Below are positions 35,301 to 42,632 of a stretch of 64,000 bases of DNA, piece after piece (the first letter of the stretch is position 1; the number at the start of each line of letters is the position of its first letter). Location of the stretch: contig NC_092671.1 in assembly GCF_964355755.1 (NCBI RefSeq), forward strand, positions 16,713,501-16,777,500, given 5' to 3'. Below the pieces are notes generated by a model. It was given only the letters and a program-made list of their open reading frames with translations. It ran no database searches and was not told the DNA's origin. A program made the translations under genes and the position numbers. Origin of the DNA: Antedon mediterranea (Eukaryota; Echinodermata; Crinoidea; Comatulida; Antedonidae).

Positions 35301-38300
35301 CAATATCCACGATGAAAATAAAAGCTGTATAGTCTCTATGGAATGATATTACTAGAGTGGAAACAAACAACATCTTAAAATTCATATAATGTTAGGAGAA
35401 AAAACTGTAGTTAATAATAATTCTCAATTATGACAATATGATTAGTAAGGAAAAATAATACAGTAAGTGTTACTGTTAGAGAGAAATAAGATTAATCATG
35501 ACTACTGTAGTAAAGCTGTAGCTGCCTTCCAATTCCAAGGTCCGGGGTTCAATCCTGACGTACAGGTAGTGCCACCAGGGTTTCAACTCGCAACTGTTTC
35601 AAATCCACTCCCTAAGTCTCAAATGAGTTTATAAGCACGATAAAATTATAAAATAGTTTATCCATCTTGTAATTGGCAAGTTACACACTGTTGAATGTAT
35701 ATGAAATTTTAAAAAAATAATTAAAAATAGTGTTTATAATTTGATACTGCATATTATATTCAGTAGCTGCATTAAATAACCAAAAGCATGCAATCAATTT
35801 TAAAACAAAGATTCGTATATAATAACACTATGGGCCTGTTTCTGCTGAGCAGAAATAATCGATTATTAACCGTTTATTTTTTTAATCGATTATTTTTGGG
35901 CAGCAGAAACGGCGCAAAATAAAATAACCGATTAAAAACACTCAATCCATTGCGTGTTTTAATCGATTATTAACCGATTATTGCGGAGCAGTTTTGAGCT
36001 GCAACACAAATAGCGATTATTGACCTCACTTTGACCTCTAGAGTATGACAAACTTATTCACGTAACAAAGCATGCTGTTTTGCACGATATCGACGACGAT
36101 CAGCAAAATCACGATCGCGATGTATACCGAATAACAATCAAATGTTAAACATTTGATTTGTATTATTTTGTGGGGGAGAATTATACCGAGAGACTCCAGG
36201 ATTCTGTGTTACAAGTACACCCGTTACATACCACCAGTCCAGGCTAACGATGTTTTACATGTCATTTTTTAGGCCTGTTGTCTGTTGACTTGTTTCGGTA
36301 GAAATATATAGCCTATATAGGCCTAGCAGGCCGAAGGTAGAACCAACGAACGGCGAAACAAACTTTTTTCGCCGACGTGTCCTTATTAATATAACATCAT
36401 TATTTTGTTGTATGTGGTACGGTAGTAGGCCTAGATGTTTATTTTACAAATAATAGCTTTACGTAAGAGTAATTTTTAATCCTACATGTGAGAGTTTTAG
36501 GCAGCGATAGGATGTTAAAACAAACCAACTCTCATCGGCCTTTCATAACTTGAACTCCGCTGTGGGGGGAATGATGACGTGATTTTAAAAACCGATTACC
36601 TGAATAACCGATTAAAGTTGTAGCAATTTTCAATTGCAACGCGATTATTTTTGTGGTTTGCGGTGACTGGAAAAAATCGATTATTTTGATTTTTTCAGCA
36701 GAAACAGACCCTATAATGAAGATATAAGAACATATTGATGAAGAAACTCTGCAAAAACATCTGCACATCGACCTGGTATGACCTGGTCATTATAACGCAA
36801 AATATGCAAGTGTGACATTATTGTACAGTACATTATATTAAACTAAATTTAACCAAAGTGGAAATAAAAGAAAATTATGAATGGTTTTTTTTTAAATTGT
36901 AAGAATAAACAGGATATTGATGACAAGTTTGAAGGATCTGTTCTCCCTTTAGGCAACTCATTTTGAATTCACCCACCTACAGTATTAACCCACCATATCC
37001 TTTCAAGAATACAACATTTATTCTGTTACTACTAGTTACTACTACATATATAGCACTAACTTAAATGTATTTTGTGTAAAAGATAAAAATGATTTTTATA
37101 GCGCAATTTCCGCAAAAGCGCTCATGGTACTGTGAAAAAAAAAGGATAAAGGAGGATTTTAAAAATTAAGTAAAATTTAAATATGTACAGTAAGCACAGC
37201 ATTTTTCCGCTGGTAACAATTAACATTTGCAATGCCTCCCACTCAATCTTATCATTATTTTGCAATAAATGATGATGATCGAACTTTCCCTCCAGTCTTG
37301 TCCCTTCAGTTGTCACTGATGTCATGTTAAAAGTAAGATATAAATTTCAAACTGCAGATTTCTGAAAAAAATGACAATGCTGTGGCTACAGTATCAGTGG
37401 CTGGAAATCGTATGAAGATACAATTTATCTAATAATCAATTTAAGCTAAATCAAAACAGCCAGAAAGGATTTGCAGAGCTTTCAGGTAGCATAGCACTAA
37501 CCCCTTCCTCGGTAAAATTCCTCCTCAGTGCAAGTGAGAGTACTTGGAGATATTGTAAGAACTTGTGAGTGGATTGGAATAAAAGAAAGTATAACAAAGC
37601 TAAAGGCGATAACATGCTGATGAATAGAGGGTGGAGAGAGTAGGAGTAGCAACGGTACATAGCTTGGTACACATTTATAAACAATTATGTTATTTATCAT
37701 ACTAATTTAATTTAAGACAAAGATATTACTGTATACCCTTTGGGGTATTCCTATTCAGGGAACAAACAGAGTACTTGGAGATATTGTAAGAACTTGTGAG
37801 TGGATTGGAATAAAACAAAGGCGATAACATGCTGATGAATAGAGGGTGGAGAGAGTAGGAGTAGCAACGATACATAGCTTGGTACACATTTATAAACAAT
37901 ATTATACCCTTTGGGGTATTCCTATTCAGGGAACAAACATCCCTACGGGACACTTTTCTGTGAAACAAACAAGAGAAACACACTACCGGCCAACTCCTAT
38001 TCATGGGTCCCTAAAGGTGTCCTTTGGGGATTCTACTGGATGCTTAAATTGCAGAAAAGCGATGTTGTAATCAAACACATTTGCTGCCACAACAACAAGA
38101 TTTAAACAATGTTGAAGCTTCTACTGAAACTATAAAGGAATTTTTTAAGGTAATAAAAGGAATTACAGTAAAACGATTGAACTGGTGTTAAACTCCAATT
38201 TCCAAGAAACCATCATAAATGCTGCTCTGCAATTCATTATCAAATCGTGTTTTATAAATTTTCATTACACCCAAAGGTGTTTAACATAGTGCACTATATT

Positions 38301-39773
38301 TTAATGGTGAATACTAAAAAACTACAGGGTTTTTCAAATTTAAATGATACTACATGTAGAAGGTAGAAATAATGGTAAAGCAGGTTAACTCAAGTACAGT
38401 ACTGTATACAGTATAACCAATTATAGCATATCTTGATATGAAAGTGCATTTTGTTATTTAATGGCAAGATTTTTATATTGACAATGATTATCTGAAATCT
38501 TTGAGATAGATATTAATAAATCATTTTTTGTTTAATTGTTTATACCTACAGTACAATACTACTGATACTTCTTTAAACCCGTATGATAACAAAAAAACTC
38601 TAGAGAATATTTTGCGAAATGTCATATTTTTTTTTTAATCAACAACAACCTAATAACGTCTCTAATGCCTCACATTCCAATAAATATTACAAAAATGAAA
38701 CCAATTATTATTTACAATTTATACTTATAGCAATGTTGACATTATTATGAGTTGTGATTTGATTGTATATTTTACAGTACTGTAGACACGGGTTTTTTTT
38801 AAAGCTTTACTACAGTAATGCATGTCCTGTACTCTTTGTTGGTACAAATTAGTAAAATAAAGATTTGAGATGCTAATAAAGGTATAAAGTACTGGTTAAA
38901 AATTCCTTTGGCTTGTACAATACCTGCTAGCATTTGCAAGTCTAAAAACCTAGTAGCTTTAACTTGGCAATTGTAGAGGACTCACTTTTCCCAAAAAACA
39001 AGAAAGAAATTTAAAGAGCTTCCGAGAATATAAGATATAAAGGAACCTTTTCTCAGCCTGTATAATATGTAGTCTGTATTATACAATTATTATTAAGGTT
39101 CTGATAACAAAAAGAAAACTTTGTTTTCCTAATTGTTCTTCTACAATTTAACATTTACTTTAAAATGCTTTTCATTCAGGTTAATGTAAACTCTGCACCC
39201 ACTCATCAATCTCTAAGTACTATTAGTATTAGAATACCAAAACTAGTATATACATCATTGTCTAACCAATATTTGCTGTCTTGTTTGACGCAATTGAAAC
39301 GATACTTACAAGCCTTTTAACAAGCTAATAACTACGTTTGACATGACATTTAAAGCCAAGCCCAACAGCATAAAACAACCCTAATGTTCTTAAAACACTT
39401 TTAACATATACAGTGTTTTTTTTAATGATTAGCTATATATATATATATATTCTACAAGAAAATGGATGGGCATGGAGTCTAAAATAAACTACAGTACGGT
39501 ACTGTGAATTCCATTTTTATAAAACTTCTACTATTCTAAAAATAATGAATTTGAGCCAAATGTACCCAATGAAGATGACAAATGCCGGGAACAATTTATA
39601 TATATTCCGACATCTTATACAAAGTGAAACATGTGAGTAAATTACTGTATATTAGACACAAGTAAAAAAAACTTACTGAAATTGTCCAAACTGCTGGCAT
39701 CTACAATTGAAGACTTCATAGAAATTATCGAAGTAAATAAAATACATGACACTATTTTCATTAGGCTACCCAT
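15926..39773 (-). CDS. Class I cytokine receptor, gp130/LIFR/Domeless-like (17 coding exons, 1384 aa)
   Basis: Joined coding exons, 5' to 3': 39773-39677, 32045-31779, 31308-31179, 30873-30683, 30212-30046, 29110-28954, 28271-28180, 24370-24241, 23290-23192, 22320-22179, 22075-21927, 21667-21476, 20319-20143, 20032-19751, 19005-18697, 17812-17664, 17350-15926. They total 4155 bases in one frame. Layout: signal peptide (~1-26), Ig-like domain (~33-121), cytokine-receptor homology module (~122-336; CQW at 142-144, WSEWS at 322-326), five fibronectin III domains (~337-443, 444-540, 541-663, 664-757, 758-860), membrane span (~861-885), box 1 (FKPFPEP, 893-899) and a long tail. Such receptors bind helical cytokines and signal through box 1-bound JAK to STAT. 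gp130 has an Ig domain, the homology module and three FNIII domains; here there are five. The introns at domain borders are nearly all phase 1, with phase 2 and phase 0 inside the two homology-module halves, which is the pattern I recall for vertebrate class I receptors. No frame damage is seen. Confidence 0.9.
17664..17812 (-). CDS. Cytokine receptor, exon 16: membrane span and box 1
   Basis: Residues 861-910. The hydrophobic helix from about VPVIIMAVLIPSL to CFYII is followed by the basic stop-transfer KVKK and by LFKPFPEPRF, a proline-rich box 1 for JAK binding, then IIKPW. Boundaries are ttgaacag/TT and TGG/GTAAGT; it ends in phase 0, as I recall for the corresponding exon in vertebrate class I receptors. 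Confidence 0.92.
17916..18030. mobile_element. Degraded, internally deleted family-1 MITE
   Basis: The left terminus AGCTTGGTTCTCACTA and right terminus CTAGTAGGACGCCAACTT are diverged versions of the 179-bp element's ends. AACCAATTACAAGCGA and TTACGTTTACATCCTTGC remain inside. It lies in receptor intron 15. No clear target duplication survives. Confidence 0.6.
18697..19005 (-). CDS. Cytokine receptor, exon 15: membrane-proximal fibronectin III domain
   Basis: Residues 758-860, a whole FNIII domain in one exon: VELTWLEPVHPNGVISHYIVSY contains the standard tryptophan and the PNG turn, and FFTYVIRAVTTNG forms the F-strand region. Boundaries are tattttag/TT and CCAG/GTAAAG, phase 1 at both ends. 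Confidence 0.9.
19216..19353. mobile_element. Small inverted-repeat element, family 2, copy a
   Basis: It starts GCTCTGTCTAGACAATCAAA and ends with an approximate complement. TTAA lies on both sides (19212-19215 and 19354-19357). Internal sequence includes GTGATGTGCCCATATATG and ACATCACATG. A TTAA target duplication would suggest a piggyBac-type origin; this is inference because no transposase is present. It lies in receptor intron 14. Confidence 0.7.
19604..19711. mobile_element. Family-2 element, copy b (diverged)
   Basis: The right end GAAGTTTGATAGTGTAGACA followed by GAGC and TTAA is intact. The left end is diverged (GGTCTTTCTACACCCTCAAA). It lies in the same intron as copy a, in the same orientation. 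Confidence 0.6.
19751..20032 (-). CDS. Cytokine receptor, exon 14: fibronectin III domain 4 of 5
   Basis: Residues 664-757. A complete FNIII domain in one exon: LHWEAPDKPNGNITRYIISY (Trp and PNG turn) and LKYAFAVSACNDHHC. Boundaries are ttcag/TT and TTGGAG/GTAAGT, phase 1 at both ends. Confidence 0.92.
20143..20319 (-). CDS. Cytokine receptor, exon 13: second half of fibronectin III domain 3
   Basis: Residues 605-663. It contains the LTDLNTYSEYLLWMSASNIAG-type segment, the usual F-G strand pattern of FNIII domains, ending with a TDEGG linker. Boundaries are ctttcag/AA and AAGGCG/GTAAGT, phase 1 at both ends. Confidence 0.9.
20524..20644. mobile_element. Family-2 element, copy c (left end decayed)
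   Basis: The right end GAAGTTTGATAGTGTAGACA then GAGC matches copies a and b. The interior has GTGATGTGCCCA and TATGACATCATCGTG. The left boundary is approximate. It lies in receptor intron 12. Confidence 0.55.
20893..21452. mobile_element. Palindromic ~560-bp DNA element (family 4)
   Basis: The outer ends TTTGTGACGACCGAGAACC and the complement of GGTTGCCGGTCGTCGCAAAG are inverted repeats. A second inverted pair lies inside: AGAGTATCACGGTG at about 21041, and its complement ending at about 21424, each followed inward by CTGCRTGGTTGCTAGC. Related sequence (CGATGTGTCATCGGTC) recurs at 60655-60810. The right end is about 25 bp from receptor exon 12. Confidence 0.6.
21476..21667 (-). CDS. Cytokine receptor, exon 12: first half of fibronectin III domain 3
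   Basis: Residues 541-604. It contains LLLTWRPPYTFHSRGKILTY (A-C strands with the conserved tryptophan) and NIYFCEK. Boundaries are ttcttttag/AG and CGATG/GTAAGT, phase 1 at both ends. Confidence 0.9.
21722..21845. mobile_element. Family-2 element, copy d
   Basis: ACTCTGTCTACACTATCAAA at the left and GATAGTGTACACAGAGC at the right are inverted repeats. The interior GTGATGTGCCCATATATAG matches the other copies. It fills much of receptor intron 11. The flanks no longer show a duplication. Confidence 0.65.
21927..22075 (-). CDS. Cytokine receptor, exon 11: second half of fibronectin III domain 2
   Basis: Residues 491-540. LDPYTFYEFRVQANNSAGLG followed by WSESS gives the typical FNIII F-G region; WSESS is a degenerate echo of a WSXWS box. 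Boundaries are acttatag/G and GCAG/GTTAGT, entering in phase 2 and ending in phase 1. Confidence 0.92.
22179..22320 (-). CDS. Cytokine receptor, exon 10: first half of fibronectin III domain 2
   Basis: Residues 444-490. It contains FVQWSAPVEAHGRIFYYMV (conserved tryptophan and glycine turn). Boundaries are tttcatag/TT and AATG/GTAATA. The following intron (22076-22178) is only 103 bp. Confidence 0.9.
22442..22790 (+). mobile_element. LINE 3' end (reverse-transcriptase C-terminus plus 3' UTR relic)
   Basis: One frame from about 22442 to the stop at 22589-22591 reads through GTHIWNNLT, SPTLSLFKQRLK and a Tyr/Asn-rich end. This is the common C-terminal pattern of non-LTR retrotransposon ORF2 (G..WN.L, then F+..LK). 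A 3' UTR follows, ending in GATGAATTGAATTGAAG. The rest of the element is missing (5' truncation). It lies on the strand opposite to the receptor, in intron 9. Confidence 0.7.
23192..23290 (-). CDS. Cytokine receptor, exon 9: end of fibronectin III domain 1
   Basis: Residues 411-443. FRVYVVAFNSAGEGQP is the FNIII F-G strand pattern. The acceptor is ttttgtag/TT. Of two possible donors, AGTA/GTAAGT was chosen because it matches the consensus; it ends in phase 1, as the next exon needs. The alternative four bases upstream would keep the frame class but drop residues. Confidence 0.85.
23542..24167. mobile_element. Foldback element with ~241-bp inverted arms
   Basis: The left arm 23542-23782 and right arm 23926-24167 are nearly exact reverse complements. 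They begin GGTCATATAAAAAATCCTAG and meet at TACTACAAAAAAAGAACATT. The spacer is about 143 bp and AT-rich. Only a few mismatches are visible, so it is young. It lies in receptor intron 8, so the pre-mRNA would form a long hairpin. Confidence 0.9.
24241..24370 (-). CDS. Cytokine receptor, exon 8: middle of fibronectin III domain 1
   Basis: Residues 368-410. GEILGYNVYVTKDEYTINSE is the C-C' strand region. Boundaries are tttttcag/GAA and TATAG/GTAAGA, phase 0 in and phase 1 out. Confidence 0.88.
24677..27871 (+). repeat. G-rich 30-bp minisatellite, roughly 100 units
   Basis: The unit is GTTTAGTCCAAACAATG followed by TTCTATGGGGGGA. In the left part GTTTAGTCTAAAC is a perfect 13-bp palindrome. Left-edge units (24677-25200) are more divergent and carry G runs up to 10-11. 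The interior is homogenised, with variants (GTGGGGTG, GGGGTGAGTTTAATCC) alternating in 60-90-bp higher-order periods. Flanks with GGCATTTATTCGAGGGAATA (left) and GGCGTTTATTCGATGG (right) suggest growth inside a dispersed element. It lies in receptor intron 7. Open frames here are artefacts of the 30-bp period. Confidence 0.95.
28180..28271 (-). CDS. Cytokine receptor, exon 7: start of fibronectin III domain 1
   Basis: Residues 337-367. APSGKVSNLRKL then VVFVWD gives the A-B strands with the conserved tryptophan. Boundaries are attttcag/CT and GGGAT/GTAAGT; it ends in phase 0. It is small but fits the phases on both sides exactly. Confidence 0.87.
28441..28717. mobile_element. Family-3 MITE, copy 2, with internal 22-bp tandem repeat
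   Basis: The ends AGACCCATTTACACAGACG and GCAAATTGGCCTT match the termini of 14361-14528. Inside, at about 28556-28645, four copies of a ~22-bp unit (AGAGGATAGAAACAGATTTT plus two bases) expand the element. It lies in receptor intron 6. Confidence 0.65.
28781..28897. repeat. 29-bp inverted repeat with 59-base loop
   Basis: AGGAATATTTGGCAATACAG and the next nine bases (28781-28809) are repeated inverted at 28869-28897 with about three mismatches. It is probably a short MITE. It lies 57 bp downstream (in transcript terms) of receptor exon 6. Confidence 0.75.
28954..29110 (-). CDS. Cytokine receptor, exon 6: WSXWS half of the homology module
   Basis: Residues 285-336. LHPFTTYEISIRARHIF then EWSEWSDEFE: WSEWS at residues 322-326 is the class I receptor signature. 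Boundaries are attgtag/AAA and GAAG/GTATGT, phase 0 in and phase 1 out. Confidence 0.95.
29111..30045. other. Receptor intron 5
   Basis: AT-rich sequence with no repeat family or coding signal that I can recognise. Confidence 0.6.
30046..30212 (-). CDS. Cytokine receptor, exon 5: first half of the second homology-module domain
   Basis: Residues 229-284. IPYPPQHL corresponds to the PPxNL hinge between the two halves of the module; LNMTWGLPYQWPPHYELECE carries the B-C strands. Boundaries are ctttttag/CT and GACG/GTAAGG, ending in phase 0. Confidence 0.92.
30683..30873 (-). CDS. Cytokine receptor, exon 4: second half of the first homology-module domain
   Basis: Residues 165-228. Two cysteines (NCPEL, Cys175; LSCTV, Cys189) complete the four-cysteine set. 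YQYIVEVIASNELGNVTS is the F-G region, like the 'VEAENALGKVTS' strand of gp130. Boundaries are tttttatag/C and GAAG/GTTCGT, entering in phase 2 and ending in phase 1. The donor was chosen by phase because the open frame runs on into the intron. Confidence 0.88.
31179..31308 (-). CDS. Cytokine receptor, exon 3: first half of the first homology-module domain
   Basis: Residues 122-164. YKPDKVKNFVCYC then FWCQWE gives the conserved first cysteine pair and the CxW motif (142-144); FTDTYFRYKP follows. This matches the 'PEKPKNLSC...CEW' start of gp130. Boundaries are ttttccag/AT and CACA/GTAAGT; it ends in phase 2. Confidence 0.93.
31779..32045 (-). CDS. Cytokine receptor, exon 2: N-terminal Ig-like domain
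   Basis: Residues 33-121 in a single phase 1-1 exon, the classic layout for an Ig domain. NVTLRC (Cys51), LVWYAF (Trp65) and DTTYCC (Tyr102, Cys103) are the core Ig residues. gp130 carries an Ig-like D1 in the same place, where it forms cytokine site 3. Boundaries are tattccag/CT and GGAT/GTAAGT. Confidence 0.93.
35505..35725 (+). mobile_element. tRNA-derived SINE (copy 2, head damaged)
   Basis: GGGGTTCAATCCTGACGTAC (B-box region), GCCACCAGGGTTTCAACTC, GAGTTTATAAGCACGATA and TAATTGGCAAGTTAC match the copy at 7052-7259. The A-box half is partly deleted. The tail ends in an A-rich tract. Confidence 0.72.
35832..36711. mobile_element. Non-autonomous DNA transposon, ~880 bp (family 5)
   Basis: The termini GGGCCTGTTTCTGCTGA and the complement of GGGTCTGTTTCTGCTGA are inverted repeats, flanked by TAT on both sides (35829-35831 and 36712-36714). 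Subterminal zones at both ends are crowded with ATCGATTATT and AACCGATTA motifs, a common arrangement for transposase binding. No transposase frame was found. Confidence 0.75.
37537..37902 (+). repeat. Imperfect ~231-bp tandem duplication
   Basis: AGAGTACTTGGAGATATTG through ACATAGCTTGGTACAC occurs at 37537-37687 and again from 37768. The second copy lacks about 15 bp. The link sequence ACCCTTTGGGGTATTCCTAT also recurs after copy 2 (37907). The link belongs to the dispersed '...cctattcaggga...' motif class. Confidence 0.8.
39677..39773 (-). CDS. Cytokine receptor, exon 1: start codon and signal peptide
   Basis: Residues 1-32. The ATG is at 39773-39771; an in-frame TGA lies 21 bases upstream in unspliced sequence. 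MGSLMKIVSCILFTSIISM is a typical signal peptide with likely cleavage near VDA/S. The donor TTTCA/GTAAGT leaves phase 1, matching exon 2. Kozak context is modest. Confidence 0.85.
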
Positions 39774-39906
39774 GATTTGCTCTGATAAATGTCACAAGTT
39801 GATGTCCCTTGGTTCCCTCTATTACAGTGTTAAGCTCCAGCTTGTAATCTTCTAGCCTAAAGTCACTTGTAAAGACATCCACTGCTTCGACTTAAGACTC
39901 TACTTT

Positions 39907-39913
39907 AAACTGA
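39907..39913 (-). promoter_or_regulatory. Initiator of the cytokine receptor promoter
   Basis: On the minus strand TCAGTTT fits the YYANWYY initiator, with A at 39911. It lies 33 bases from the start of the TATA box and would give a 5' UTR of 138 bases. Confidence 0.45.
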
Positions 39914-39935
39914 CTCTACTTCTACAGCATCTGTA

Positions 39936-39944
39936 CCTTTTATA
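39936..39944 (-). promoter_or_regulatory. TATA box of the cytokine receptor promoter
   Basis: The minus strand reads TATAAAAGG, an exact strong TATA consensus, 163 bases before the start codon and correctly spaced from an initiator. If upstream 5' UTR exons exist, this could instead be one of several promoters. Confidence 0.55.
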
Positions 39945-39976
39945 AACCCTCCTATATACGGCCAGACTTTCACCGC

Positions 39977-39985
39977 TTCAATGAA
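39977..39985. promoter_or_regulatory. STAT-type TTCNNNGAA site upstream of the TATA box
   Basis: TTCAATGAA lies 33 bp upstream of the TATA box. It fits the GAS-type STAT consensus. Nine-base sites with six fixed positions occur by chance about once in 4 kb, so position is the only support. Confidence 0.35.
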
Positions 39986-41828
39986 TAATTAAAAAGCTAC
40001 CGTGATCTGAAATAAAATGGAAATAAACAAGTCAGTCAAACATCTGATGTTGAAGAAAAGTCAATCAATTCTGTCTGATATTTAATGAAAATAAAGTTAA
40101 TCTTGGATTAAGTTCGGCCTGGCTGCTACATATCTTGCCCCTAGGGTCACAAAATTCTAAGTAAGATGGGAAGTAGCGGTGACCTAAGAGCAAGTGGTAA
40201 TACCACAGGTCAAAAGGGGGCGGTAACAGTAACAAGGTATGTTTCTCTTTAAATTAGCATTCTATTATACCATACGGGATTGGTCAAATTGAGACATTTA
40301 AAGAAAACTTTGACAGACAAGTTGAGCAAGAAAAGGTAGGATTACTTAGCAAGACCTGCTGTCATTTTTGATAAATTAGAATTAGAATGACTGGGTATAC
40401 TCTATTGTAAGCCCATCCCGCCCCCTTGATGATGTACTGTATAAAGTGAGGGGGAGTACACATACAGTACTGTAAGTATCAAAATTCAGTGGGTGAGACA
40501 TCCTCTCTTACAGCATTAATAAAGGATCTTTTAAAATCATAATAAATACATTTTTAAAATTATTCATTTTTTTAACCATTAATTTAAAAAGTTGTATTAA
40601 CAACGAGTAGTATATATATTATATGTATGTAATGTACAGTATCGTACATTGTAGTCTTGTCACCTGTCAGGGAAATTTCCAATTCATGATTGTTAAATAA
40701 CTACTGCTGTATTACAGTATGACAAAATCACAATCATCGATAATTTATTTAAGAAAATGTAATGTTTTATTATGCAAAAAAATTGTACAGTATATTAATT
40801 ATAGTATATCATTATTAAATAAGTGATAACATTTGTCACTGTACTTGTAAGTAAGTAATATTTATTGCTTTCCAATACTGTTTCATTGTTGCGCTTACAT
40901 TCTACAGTAGTTAAATATTGACAACAACACTTCTTTAGTGCATTTAATGTATGCATTACTGTAGAAGAGAAAGTGTTAGAAATGCAAGAGTATACGAGCA
41001 ATACAGCTACATACGTGTACACTGTAATTGTGTTCTTCAATTTAAATGTAAAATTGAAATGATACAATTGACCTTGGCAAGCAACTACTCTAGATGGAAC
41101 TCAATTTGTTAATTAACATTAGTAATTAATCTTAAGTAAAAAAAATCCAAATTAGTGCGGAAAAGCAGAAAAGCTGTCACACTTTTGAACTATGGGCAGA
41201 TTATTGAAAAGAGTCGTATTGATTTGTAAATTTCATTAATGAAATCATGAAATGAATCCGATTCATTATGATCGCATTGTATATGAATATTGAATGAATT
41301 GTGAAATTCCCAAAATACAGTTGAATATACTATAACTTACATTCAAACACCTGCTATTGATAAAATCTAATGATATTGTAAAAAGCTTGTAATTCAGGTA
41401 TCTTAATTTGGTTGAATCACTTGTATTCCAGTAGTTTTCCTATTCAATGTGGGTATTTTTCTTAATTTCTTATTTCCTGATGTAAGTAGACATGTTTGAA
41501 CCCCTTACTATAAATAAATATGCATACGTGTAATAAACGCTATATGTCAAGACCTAGTTCGTATGTCAAGACCTAGTTCGTTGACGGCGTCATGTAAACC
41601 CTAACCTACCAAACTACTTTGCTAATAAATCTGTCACTAACGTTCCAATAATTGATGTGAAAAAAAATATATAAAATACTATAACAACAGAAGAGAGTAC
41701 AGTGTAAACATGCACATTTAAGATATGCTAGTTTATTATAGAAATACAAATATATAGTTATTATTACTGTAGCAATCAGCAAAACGCTAAATCAAATCGA
41801 ATCCATACAAAACAAGGCCAACAGCCAT

Positions 41829-42632
41829 TAAGTCGCGTGCTACAATGCATAGTGATACAGGACCGACAGACAGACCGACAGACAGACAGACAGACAGAGA
41901 GACCGACCGACCGACATAGTGAACTATACTGACCGAAATTACTGAACATGTTTAAAAATGTTGAAATGTTTAAAAACATTTTTTTTTTTTTTATTTACAC
42001 GTGCGTAGCCTGTCACTTTCGACGTGCTCGTATAACGTAATTTCGAGTTTAAAAGTAAGTCAAGAAAACAGAAATCGGGCAAAAAGAGTGCGCAATAACA
42101 TTTAACGTGCAGTGCGCGCGCAAAAATATGCCCACTCATGGCAATTTTGTAAACGCTTAAAATTGCCTGAAATGTACTCTTATTTCATCGAAAATAAATT
42201 TTGAAAATGTTAAGCGCGCGTACGCATGCGTTACATGCGCTACGCACGTAATTGTATTGCCATATGATGATTTATGCCCTGAAATTTATGAGTACCAAAT
42301 TTTATTTAATTGTGATTCATGGTTGTGAAGATATGATTACAAACGTGATTTCGTTAAATCGTGCGTAGACCGCGTAATTTTTTATTGCGCACCGTGAAAA
42401 CATAACCACATTGATTCCTGGCCATAAGGAATATACTGTGAAAAATTGACCTAACTAGATTAAACTGATATCAAGATAAGGTCAGAAAGCGATAAAACGC
42501 ATAGTGATACCGGACCGACAGACAGACAGACAGACAGACAGACCGTCAGACAGACCGACAGACAGACCGACAGACAGACAGACCGACCGACCGACATAGT
42601 GAACTATAGAGTCGCTTCCACGCGACTAAAAA
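41829..42632. mobile_element. DNA element with two internal GACA microsatellites
   Basis: The ends AAGTCGCGTG and CACGCGACTAAAAA are inverted. A module GCATAGTGATAC, GGACCGACAGAC repeats, CGACATAGTGAACTATA occurs twice in direct orientation (about 41847-41930 and 42499-42610). The GC-richer interior contains CpG-containing words (GTGCGTAG, GCGCGCGTACGCATGCG). No ORF of a transposase is seen. Confidence 0.6.

Larger units (their letters stand above)
32046..39676. other. Receptor intron 1 (7.6 kb)
   Basis: It holds a truncated SINE (35505-35725), an ~880-bp transposon (35832-36711) and a duplicated segment at 37537-37902. Short inverted motifs are common, such as TTTTACTGTAC at 32823 paired with GTACAGTAAAA at 32858. 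No further exon is needed to join exons 1 and 2, and none was recognised. Confidence 0.7.

Noticed and set aside
36532-36768. 78-residue minus-strand open frame
   Set aside because: It spans the end of the 880-bp transposon and its flank, so it is a chance fusion.
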